From: FEN-1297 sp963787005
GTDB taxonomy: Bacteria; Bacteroidota; Ignavibacteria; Ignavibacteriales; Ignavibacteriaceae
Reading direction: 5' to 3'
Length of the DNA stretch: 64,000 nt
Assembly: GCA_963787005.1 (NCBI GenBank)
Contig: CAWBBX010000088.1
Span: 5,254 to 69,253 of the forward strand
A model generated the notes under the pieces. That model searched no databases, was not told the DNA's origin, and was given only the letters and a program-made list of their open reading frames with translations. How positions within the stretch are numbered: the first letter of the stretch is position 1; each line of letters starts with the position of its first letter. Positions 56,659 through 64,000 of this stretch are shown piece by piece. The position numbers were made by a program, and so were the translations under genes.

Positions 56659-57672
56659 ATGAAAAAAAATATTACAGTAGCAGTTATAACCTGCATTTTA
56701 CTTTTGCTATTTAGTGAGACCGACTTTGGGCAGCAGCAGAAACTGGCGCAAACCGGAATGAAGTTCCTTAGCCTTTCTCTCGACGCCCGTGCAAGCGGGT
56801 TCGGCGAGGCCGTAACTTCATTGGATAATAATTCCGCTTCGATGTTTTACAACCCGGCCGGCATGGCCCGTTTGGAAGATTTCGCGAACGTATCGCTCGG
56901 AAGAGTAACATTCATTGCGGATATAAATTATAATTACGCCAGTGCCGCCTTTGCCCCTTTCGACGGTAATTACGGTGTTTTCGGAATTAGTTTCGAGAAC
57001 GTCGATTACGGTACGTTCCAGGGAACGGTAAGAGCCGATAACGATCAGGGCTTTGTGGATGTCGGTAATTTTACTCCCAAAGCGATGGCGATCGGTGTCG
57101 GGTACGCAAAGGCGCTTTCCGAAAAATTTGCCATAGGCGGTGACGTCAGGTACGTTTACCAATCTTTAGGTACCAGCACTATTAACGTAGACAACAACGG
57201 TAATTTCGTTACCGAATCTAACTCTACGAACGTGCTTGCGTTTGATTTCGGTATGATCTATAAGACCGGTTTCAAGAGTCTTGATTTCGGTATGGACGTA
57301 CGAAATTTTTCTAGGGAAGTAAGGTACAAAGAAGAAAACTTCCAACTCCCGCTCATGTTCAGAATGGGACTTTCAATGAATATACTGGATTTGACAGACA
57401 TCAATAAAGACATGCACTCCTTGCTGTTGACGGTTGATGCGTCTCATCCGCGCGATTATCCCGAGCAGATCAGCTTTGGAGGGGAGTATACATTCATGAA
57501 ACTTATTTCGCTTAGGGTTGGCTATGTTACTCCGACCGATGTTCAGGGCATCAGCGCCGGGCTCGGAGTAAAGCACGCTTTCTCGAGCTTTAATTTCTCT
57601 CTTGACTATGCTTTTACGGCATATAAAGAGTTTAAGAATGTTCACAGGATATCTGTTAATTTCGCATTATAA
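56659..57672 (+). CDS. PorV/PorQ family outer-membrane protein (cassette B)
   Basis: 337 residues. Signal peptide (about 1-24), then the family motifs KLAQTGMKFLSLSLDARASGFGEAV and SMFYNPAGMARL, repeated barrel strands and the end HRISVNFAL. It is paralogous to the cassette A copy (for example FDFGMIYKTGFKSLDFGM against FDFGTIYKTGLKSLTFGM). Here it follows the FN3 partner by 32 bases, whereas in cassette A it precedes the receptor, so gene order changed after duplication. It probably assists secretion or sorting of a T9SS cargo, perhaps the protein encoded two genes downstream. Confidence 0.85.
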   Translation: MKKNITVAVITCILLLLFSETDFGQQQKLAQTGMKFLSLSLDARASGFGEAVTSLDNNSASMFYNPAGMARLEDFANVSLGRVTFIADINYNYASAAFAPFDGNYGVFGISFENVDYGTFQGTVRADNDQGFVDVGNFTPKAMAIGVGYAKALSEKFAIGGDVRYVYQSLGTSTINVDNNGNFVTESNSTNVLAFDFGMIYKTGFKSLDFGMDVRNFSREVRYKEENFQLPLMFRMGLSMNILDLTDINKDMHSLLLTVDASHPRDYPEQISFGGEYTFMKLISLRVGYVTPTDVQGISAGLGVKHAFSSFNFSLDYAFTAYKEFKNVHRISVNFAL

Positions 57673-57725
57673 AAAACAGCTCGTAATGTTGTTTTTATGT
57701 TGAAAAATATAACTTGGGAAAAAGC

Positions 57726-58973
57726 ATGAAAATAAATTCTTACAAACTATTCATTTTAACGGTATTTCTTGCCACCGTATCATTTGTTTATTTTACCGGC
57801 TGCACCGATAAGGGGGCGCCGAGTCTTTACGCCGACGTGCCTACGGGGCCAGTGGGAGCGACTCCGGAAATTACCTCGGTTGATCCGTCTGCTTCAGCCC
57901 TCGCCGGGGTAACGACAATTACCATAACCGGTAAGAACTTTTCTTCCGATTCGACTTCTGTTTTTGTTTACTTCAACGGTCAGCAGGGATCTTTGCGGTC
58001 GGCTTCTTCCACCCAGCTAACGGTTGTATCTCCTAATATTGTCGGTCCTGTCAAGATGAAGATCGCTACCCTGAACGCGGAGCTCTTCAGCAATGTAATC
58101 GATTATAAGCTTGAAGCTGCCGCCAAGAATGTATTCCCCGACGAGAAGAGCACTTTCGTTCTTCCTTACGGAATAACCTCCGATAAAGACGGCAATATTT
58201 ATATGTCGGTTTACAACGGCGGCAACAAGGGAGTTAAAAAAATTACACCCGACAGCACTATAACCGATTGGGCATTACCGGGCGCCGAAACTTACTGGAA
58301 CTCGATGCGCTTCGGTTCCGACGGTACTCTGTACGGAGCCAGAAACGTGAGAGCGGTCTTTTCGATGACGCAGGGCGGCTCGCCTGCTACATACGTTGTT
58401 CTGCCGAGCGGCGTATTTATAACCCAGCTGGAGTTCGATCCCAGCGGAAACCTCTGGGCTGCTGGCAAAGGCGGTATATTCAGAATAGATCCTCTTAAGG
58501 TTGCCACAAAGTTCGACTATGCTCCCGAGGTAACAGCAATGAGGATTTTTAAAGACGGCGGAACCCTGTATTTATATGTTGCAGCATACCAGAATAATTC
58601 GGCCACTATTCAGAGACTCCCGATCGATAGTCAAGGAAATTTAGGCTCAGCTGAAGACGTCTACAACTTCGCCGCTAATTTCGGACAAAACTTCAGGGTT
58701 ACAGCTTTGGATTTCACGGCGGACGGCGAGATGATTCTCGGAACAAATTCACCTACACCCATTGTTATGGTCCATACAGACAATTCGTCGGAAGCTCTTT
58801 ATCCTGCGGTTCTTCAGGATGGGGCAGTATTTAACTTTACCTGGGGTAAAGCAGGTGATCCTTATCTTTATTATTCAAGAGAGCAAACTTTGGACCCGGC
58901 TACAAGCGCGGTTGTTATTCCGCAGAAATTAATTCGTTTGAACATTCAGAAAGCGGGGGCGCCGATATATTAA
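57726..58973 (+). CDS. IPT/TIG-domain lipoprotein with beta-propeller region (cassette B)
   Basis: 415 residues from the ATG at 57726; a TTG 12 bases upstream is less likely. The lipobox FTGC (C26) predicts a lipid-anchored, probably outer-membrane protein. An IPT/TIG Ig-like domain (about 45-128: PEITSVDPSASALAGVTTITITGKNF) is followed by an NHL/SMP-30-like propeller (about 135-415: LPYGITSDKDGNIYMSVYNGG, FDPSGNLWAAGKGG, LDFTADGEMILG). In SusCD-like loci, IPT lipoproteins are surface glycan-binding proteins; a ligand-binding role here is inference. Confidence 0.8.
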   Translation: MKINSYKLFILTVFLATVSFVYFTGCTDKGAPSLYADVPTGPVGATPEITSVDPSASALAGVTTITITGKNFSSDSTSVFVYFNGQQGSLRSASSTQLTVVSPNIVGPVKMKIATLNAELFSNVIDYKLEAAAKNVFPDEKSTFVLPYGITSDKDGNIYMSVYNGGNKGVKKITPDSTITDWALPGAETYWNSMRFGSDGTLYGARNVRAVFSMTQGGSPATYVVLPSGVFITQLEFDPSGNLWAAGKGGIFRIDPLKVATKFDYAPEVTAMRIFKDGGTLYLYVAAYQNNSATIQRLPIDSQGNLGSAEDVYNFAANFGQNFRVTALDFTADGEMILGTNSPTPIVMVHTDNSSEALYPAVLQDGAVFNFTWGKAGDPYLYYSREQTLDPATSAVVIPQKLIRLNIQKAGAPIY

Positions 58974-59030
58974 AATTGGTTATTCAACCGTTCATATAGT
59001 TCATTGTCAAAATAAAAGAAGGAGTGATAC

Positions 59031-60329
59031 ATGAAAAGAATCTTTGCCACAATTTTTGTTTTCGCGCTTATGCTCAGCACCACTGCGTTTTCGCAGGGCT
59101 GGACATTCCAGGGATATTTTCCCGATTCCACTAATGCCAAAGGAAATACCGGCGCTCACGGCGTTGCTGTTTCTCCTGACGGCGCAGTTTGGATGCAGTT
59201 CTACGGCGCTACCGATAGCATTCTTCAGGCCGACGGCACCTATGGGAATACCAGAGCGGTTTATTCCTACAAAGCTGACGGTACGCAGGACTTCCCCCCT
59301 ATAAAAACCGTTACGGTCGACGGAGAGACTGATACACTGTGGAACAGCTTCAGAGGTATGAGAGCCGATAATAACGGTAACATACTCTTTGCTTCTTATA
59401 ATACTCTTTACCGCTTGGATTACAAGACCGGTGAAGGTATGAACAAACTGGTTTACATAGGCGGTACATTAACTGCTCCCGCAGTTGATGCAGCCGGTGA
59501 TGTATTTGTCGGTCCCGTTATCCCTGGTAATCCTATCCAGGTATTCGGATCCGATTTCTCCGCTCTCGGTAACGCTATCGATACTTCGGTTGGGTATTCA
59601 AGGACCTTTGATGTTTCGGCCGACGGTAACACAATTTACTGGGCCGGATATACCAACAACGCTATCTTCGAATTCCAGAGAACCGATGAGTTCTCGCCTT
59701 ACGTACTCGTTGATACCGTTATGAAAGGTCTCGCTTGCGAATCTATCGGATGGAATCACAAAACCGGATTACTCTGGGCCAGCTCAGGTTCAGCTGCCGG
59801 CGGTCTTCCGAACAACTATGTGGGTGCTACCACTAATTACTCCCCTTATGCATGGTACGCTTTCGATACGCAGACCTGGGAAGTTAAGGACAGTATTAAA
59901 TGGCACTTCTATCAGGAAGGCGACGACGCCAGACCTAGAGGCATCGACTTTAGCCCTGACGGAAATACCGCGTACGTTTGCGCCTTCGGCGCTAGCACCT
60001 ATCCTGCATTCGAGAAGTTTACCAGACCTTCTACCGACGTTCAGCAGCAGAGCAACGGCGTTGTAACGGACTACAAACTATCTCAGAACTATCCTAATCC
60101 TTTCAACCCGACAACCGAGATAAGCTACTCAGTAGCTAAATCAGGTTTCGTTTCGTTGAAGGTATACGATATGCTCGGAAGAGAAGTTGCAACTTTGGTT
60201 AACAGCGAAAAAGCAACGGGTAATTACACTGTTAATTTCAACGCTACAAACCTCGCTTCGGGTACCTATGTTTACCAGCTGCAGGTTAACGGTGTTATGT
60301 TAACAAAGAAGATGTCTCTCCTGAAATAA
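59031..60329 (+). CDS. Secreted propeller-like protein with T9SS type A sorting domain (cassette B)
   Basis: 432 residues. Signal peptide (about 1-21, ending AFS|Q), an N-terminal region with NHL/SMP-like blades (HGVAVSPDGAVWMQF, MRADNNGNILFASYNTLYRLD, FDVSADGNTIYWAG, GIDFSPDGNTAYV) and a T9SS C-terminal domain (about 350-432: SQNYPNPFNPTTEISY, LKVYDMLGREV, GTYVYQLQ, KMSLLK). It is thus exported by SprA and attached to or released from the surface. The strong AAGGAG ribosome site and final position before a terminator mark it as the cargo gene of cassette B. Confidence 0.88.
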   Translation: MKRIFATIFVFALMLSTTAFSQGWTFQGYFPDSTNAKGNTGAHGVAVSPDGAVWMQFYGATDSILQADGTYGNTRAVYSYKADGTQDFPPIKTVTVDGETDTLWNSFRGMRADNNGNILFASYNTLYRLDYKTGEGMNKLVYIGGTLTAPAVDAAGDVFVGPVIPGNPIQVFGSDFSALGNAIDTSVGYSRTFDVSADGNTIYWAGYTNNAIFEFQRTDEFSPYVLVDTVMKGLACESIGWNHKTGLLWASSGSAAGGLPNNYVGATTNYSPYAWYAFDTQTWEVKDSIKWHFYQEGDDARPRGIDFSPDGNTAYVCAFGASTYPAFEKFTRPSTDVQQQSNGVVTDYKLSQNYPNPFNPTTEISYSVAKSGFVSLKVYDMLGREVATLVNSEKATGNYTVNFNATNLASGTYVYQLQVNGVMLTKKMSLLK

Positions 60330-60351
60330 GGAAGCGTCTTTCGAGATCTTT

Positions 60352-60383
60352 AAAAGCCGTTCGCCCTAAGCGGACGGCTTTTT
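60352..60383 (+). terminator. Rho-independent terminator of cassette B
   Basis: 13-bp stem AAAAGCCGTTCGC/GCGGACGGCTTTT with one wobble pair and a five-base loop, continuing into T's. It lies 22 bases after the last cassette B stop. Confidence 0.92.
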
Positions 60384-60503
60384 ATTTATTGTAAAGGGGA
60401 CAATCTTGCCGCGCTTGCAGTTTATCAGTTCCAAAAGAATTTCCCGCGATGACGGTCTCCTTAGTTTTATAACATGTTGTTTTACGGATATGTTTTTTTT
60501 GAG

Positions 60504-60735
60504 AATAATATCACCCCTTCGGGGTTCTGAAATATCGCGTTTAATGTTTCTACAATAATATCACCACTTCGGGGTTGGTTGATTGGTCTTTGAATACTTT
60601 TGCTACAATATTGTCACCCCTTTGGGGTTGGTTATATATAATGTCGTTTTTTCTAATGAATCCCGAAGGGATGAAATTATTGTAGATCAATTAATAAGGC
60701 AGGTAAAACGAACGCTGAAAGCGTGGCATTATAAA
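60504..60735. repeat. Left hairpin-repeat array flanking the transposase
   Basis: Three units in one orientation (ATCACCCCTTCGGGGTT near 60509-60525, 60551-60580, 60602-60630; the latter two begin CTACAATA) are followed by two in the opposite orientation (TCCCGAAGGGATGAAATTAT from 60661 ending GTAGA, and AACGCTGAAAGCGTGGCATT at 60710-60729). Spacing is about 47-54 bases. Bases 60602-60735 recur as a diverged direct copy at 61310-61438, on the other side of the transposase. Bases 60384-60503 before the array hold nothing recognisable. Confidence 0.85.
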
Positions 60736-60773
60736 TAACAATTTCATAAAATAACATTTAACGGGGGATATAG

Positions 60774-61235
60774 ATGGCTGGAACATTTTCGCAGGTTTAT
60801 ATCCATGTTATTTTTGCGGTTAAAGGCAGACAGAATCTGATTTCTAAAAATTGGAATGAAGAATTATACAAATATATAGCCGGAATAATAAAAGGTAAGA
60901 ACCAGAAAACGATAATAGTCAACGGGATGCCGGATCATGTCCACGCATTTATAGGATTGAGTCCATCTATGGCGATTTCTGATTTAGTTAGGGATATTAA
61001 AAATAATTCTTCAAATTTTATAAATGAAAATAGGTATGTAAAAGGGAAATTTGCCTGGCAGACAGGGTATGCGGTTTTTTCATATTCGCGTTCTCAGATA
61101 AATTCAGTATACAATTACATAAAGAATCAGGAAAAACATCATAAAAAGAAAACATTCAGGGAAGAATATATTGAATTGATGAATAAATTTGAGATCGATT
61201 ATAAAGAAAAATATTTATTTGATTGGGTAGAATAA
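60774..61235 (+). mobile_element. IS200/RAYT-like Y1 transposase
   Basis: 153 residues, intact. It belongs to the Y1 (TnpA/IS200) single-strand transposase family: the HUH motif is H55-V-H57 in MPDHVHAFI, the catalytic tyrosine is most likely Y115 in NYIKNQEKHH, with Q119 and the typical HHKKKTFREEY following. Hairpin repeat arrays flank it on both sides, as for REP-associated tyrosine transposases (RAYTs), which mobilise or maintain REP hairpins. Innermost units end in an inverted GTGGCATTATAAA (left) and TTTATAATGCCAC (right), likely recognition ends. No terminal direct duplication is needed for this family. Confidence 0.9.
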
Positions 61236-61259
61236 TTATTGATCTTCAAAAAACTTAGG

Positions 61260-61582
61260 TTTTTATAATGCCACTCCTTCGGAGTTCCGGTTATCTTTTG
61301 TTCGAAGGTTCTACAATACTACCACCCCTTCGGGGTTATATATAATGTTGTTTTTTTTATGAAGCCCGAAGGTATGATATTATTGTAGATTAGGTAATAA
61401 GGCAGGTAAAACAAACGCTGAAGGCGTGACATTATAATAGACAAAAATATTTCATTGTCCTATTAAAACCCCAAAGGCTTGCCGGCAAGCAGAGGTGACA
61501 TTATTGTAGCAGAACAAATAATCGAATAACATAATAAAATGCCGAAAGCTTGTCTTCCGCCAGGCTGGCTTGTAATTATTAT
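61260..61582. repeat. Right hairpin-repeat array flanking the transposase
   Basis: Two units in one orientation (TATAATGCCACTCCTTCGGA from 61264; CTACAATACTACCACCCCTT from 61311) are followed by three or four in the opposite one (AGCCCGAAGGTATGATATTA from 61363; AACGCTGAAGGCGTGACATT at 61414-61433; from 61468 a unit with an embedded palindrome GCTTGCCGGCAAGC at 61477-61490; a degenerate copy from 61539). The array fills the gap before the glycosidase-like gene. Confidence 0.82.
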
Positions 61583-61611
61583 TCATAAAAAAGGTAAACA
61601 AAAAATTGTTG

Positions 61612-64000
61612 ATGATGAAAAAACACTTGTTGATTATATTTTCTATAATAATTCTGTTAAATATTTCCTCTTACGCGCAAACCGCGCATCCCAAGTTTGA
61701 ATTCCGCGGAGCATGGGTAGCGACGGTTATAAACCTCGACTGGCCTTCATCTCCTAACCTTACTACGGAACAGCAGAAAGAGCAGCTTATCAGCATACTG
61801 GACAAACTGAAAGCGGCGGGCATAAATTCAGTAATATTCCAGGTGCGCGCCGAGAGCGACGCATTCTACGATTCGCATTACGAACCATGGTCGTACTGGC
61901 TTACCGGAAAGCAGGGCAGGGCTCCGAGTCCTTATTACGACCCCCTGAAATTCGCCGTTCAGGAGGCGCATAAAAGAGGAATGGAACTGCAGGCGTGGTT
62001 TAATCCTTACCGGGTGGTAAGAGATATTGCTCATGCATATCCAACCGCGCAGAACCACGTAACCAAAACTCATCCCGAGTGGGTTGTAACTTACGGGAAT
62101 ATAAAAGTTCTCGACCCCGGTATTCCCGCTGTGAGGGAATACATAACAAAAATAATTATGGACGTTGTTGGAAGATACGATATAGACGGCGTGCACTTCG
62201 ATGATTATTTTTACCCTTATCCCAACGGAACACCTTTTAACGACGGTACAACCTTCTTTCTGTATCCCAACGGCTACCACGCGGAACATATTGCGGACTG
62301 GCGGAGAAATAACGTAAATCTTCTAATTAAAATGGTGCACGACAGTATCCAGACAACCAAACCCTATGTGAAATTCGGAATAAGCCCGTTCGGCATCTGG
62401 AAAAGTCGGACTCCGTCTGGAATTAGTTCGAGTTTATCATCTTATGACGATCTTTACGCCGATGCTGTATACTGGTTGCAGAATAAAATAGTAGATTATT
62501 TGACGCCACAAATTTATTGGTCGTTCAACGGTAATTGGGATTACGGTAAGATTATGAACTTGGTGGTCTACTCAATTAAACGGGAGACATTTTTATCCCG
62601 GACTTGCTCCGTACCATATTGGAGATACGCAGAATTGGTCTGCGAACGAACTGCCAAATCAAATTAAAGCAAACCGCGCAAATCCGAATGTTCAGGGGAG
62701 TATAATGTTCCGGGCGCTCGTAGGGGTTACGGATAATGAAAAAGGCTTTACCGACAGTCTAAAAAATAATTATTATAAATATCCCGCTCTTCCTCCGCAC
62801 ATGAGCTGGAAGGATAATGTACCGCCGAACTCACCCAAGAATTTAAAATATGCAAGACTCGGCAGTTCCGGCGTCAGCGCTTTAACTTGGGATACGCCGG
62901 ATAAAGCAAGCGACGGCGATACCGCGGCAAGATATGTTATATACAAGTTAGATCATCAGGCCGCGTCCCAGCAGGATATAGATAATGCCGAGAACATTCT
63001 GGATATCACCGGAGTAAACGATGAAGTCCCGCCCTCGTCAGGAGGAACCGGAGCCGCAATTTATTTCGGCGTAACCGCGGCAGACAGGAATTCAAACGAA
63101 AGCCCGATTAGCAACATAGTAGCGGTCAATCCTCCCGGCAAAACCATGCTGGCCGGACCCGCGGACGGAGCGGTGAATCAGCGTGATACTGTTACGCTTA
63201 AATGGAATTACACAGAAGGATCGGCCGGATACAATTTAATAGTTTCGGCGGACCCGGCATTCAAATCAAATATAATTTATAACGAAAACGGCCTGCAGGA
63301 TACGTCGACCGTTGTAACCGGTTTTACAGGGCTATCAAAATATTACTGGAGAATAAAGGCTTCCAACGCTGCCGGAGAGGGAAGCTTTTCCGAAATAAAT
63401 TCCTTCACTACAGGATTCCCGACAGCACCTTCTCTGATTTCTCCGGCACACGCTACAACCGGTGTTTCTATGAGTCCTAATCTGGTCTGGTCTAAAGCAG
63501 ACTCGTCGGAAAGTTACGAGCTTCAGCTTTCGAACTCATTAACATTTAATGAAAGCACAATACTGTTCGATACGACCGGAATTTCAGATACCACAGTTAC
63601 TCTCAGCAAGTTGTTGAGCAATACTATTTACTTCTGGCGCGTACGGGGCAATAACGCATACGGGGCGGGAAATTGGTCCGGAAGTTTCGGCTTCAAGACA
63701 TTAAACTACACTTTTGTGGACAAGAAGGATGATATTCCGACAAAATATAAATTGAAGCAGAATTACCCGAATCCTTTTAACCCGACTACTAGAATAAGCT
63801 TCGATATTCCGAGATCCGGGCTTACGACCTTGAAGGTATATGACGTCCTCGGCAATGAAGTCGCCGATCTTGTAAACGAAAGTCTATCGGCGGGCTCTTA
63901 CTCCGTTTCGTTCGACGGATCCGGTTTATCATCGGGAATGTACATTTACATTTTAAGAAGCGGGGAGAAGGTTTTCAGCAGAAAGATGATACTTATTAAA
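61612..64000 (+). pseudogene. GHL10-type secreted glycosidase-like protein with FN3 and T9SS domains, frameshifted; runs to window end
   Basis: Signal peptide ending SYA|Q, then a GHL10/DUF187-like TIM-barrel (FRGAWVATVINLDWPS, VIFQVRAESDAFYDS, ELQAWFNPYR, VDGVHFDDYFYPYP-like segment, FGISPFGIWKS). The frame breaks at AACTTGG: from base 62561 the next frame continues the family sequence (WWSTQLNGRHFYPGLAPYHI, IMFRALVGV). That second frame has no stop for 480 codons and encodes FN3-like domains and a T9SS sorting domain (KQNYPNPFNPTTRISF, LKVYDVLGNEV, KMILIK) ending exactly at base 64000, so the stop lies just outside. One extra T at 62560/62561 explains it; it is either a young pseudogene or a sequence error. 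ATG at 61612 or 61615 is preferred over upstream TTGs. Confidence 0.8.

Noticed and set aside
60504..61582. Possible CRISPR array
   Set aside because: Repeat units vary in sequence and orientation, spacing is irregular and no cas gene is near; a REP/RAYT array fits better.
62560..62561. Programmed ribosomal frameshift in the GHL10 gene
   Set aside because: No slippery heptamer or clear downstream stem; a plain one-base insertion explains the data.

Overview
The window looks like chromosome of a Gram-negative, T9SS-bearing bacterium of the Bacteroidota/Chlorobi/Ignavibacteria assemblage, most like an Ignavibacteria-type organism. This rests on gene content. SprA, PorX and two PorV-like proteins are present. 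Secreted proteins end in the NYPNPFNPTT-type C-terminal sorting domain. TonB receptors carry carboxypeptidase-like N-terminal domains, and there is a Kdo-LPS and Lpt export cluster. Clear Shine-Dalgarno sequences (AAGGAG) precede many genes, which is unlike typical Bacteroidetes and fits Ignavibacteria. No rRNA, tRNA, CRISPR array or prophage was recognised.

Layout. 0.2-8.8 kb: the T9SS translocon protein SprA and the T9SS response regulator PorX. 8.8-13.9 kb: tsaE-tsaB-DUF1573-accD-panC, converging on birA-coaX (t6A tRNA modification, malonyl-CoA, pantothenate/CoA and biotin attachment). 14.1-17.2 kb: hsp20-dnaK-hsp20, each gene followed by a GC-rich hairpin. 17.2-24.6 kb: a membrane acyltransferase, ruvB, a phnDCE-type ABC importer followed by pstB and phoU, and a convergent TetR regulator. 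24.9-29.4 kb (minus strand): a sodium:solute symporter with a 48-residue membrane protein translationally coupled upstream, and a large PIG-L family secreted protein. 29.6-35.2 kb: kdsA, an unknown gene, kdsD, lptC, a long lptA-like gene and lptB, i.e. Kdo synthesis and LPS export. 35.2-39.0 kb: a CBM20-type esterase, a CPBP membrane protease, pdxJ and a TIGR02757 gene.

39-60.4 kb is the accessory and most interesting part. It holds two paralogous outer-membrane cassettes. Cassette A is PorV-like, TonB receptor, FN3 partner. Cassette B is TonB receptor, FN3 partner, PorV-like, IPT/propeller lipoprotein, T9SS-sorted secreted protein. Between them lie an OPT oligopeptide transporter, a small predicted outer-membrane protein and a frameshifted M29-like aminopeptidase, which makes peptide use a reasonable but unproven theme. 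The cassettes resemble SusCD-type systems in logic, but their soluble partner is not SusD and appears to carry a T9SS-like C-terminus.

60.4-64 kb: an IS200/RAYT-like transposase sits inside arrays of CCCTTCGGGG hairpin repeats; a related array without a transposase lies at 46.1-46.4 kb. The window ends in a GHL10-type secreted glycosidase-like gene with a single-base frameshift and a T9SS C-terminal domain running to the last base. Two single-base frameshifts and a panC gene with no AUG/GUG/UUG start are the main sequence anomalies. They may be real or assembly errors.
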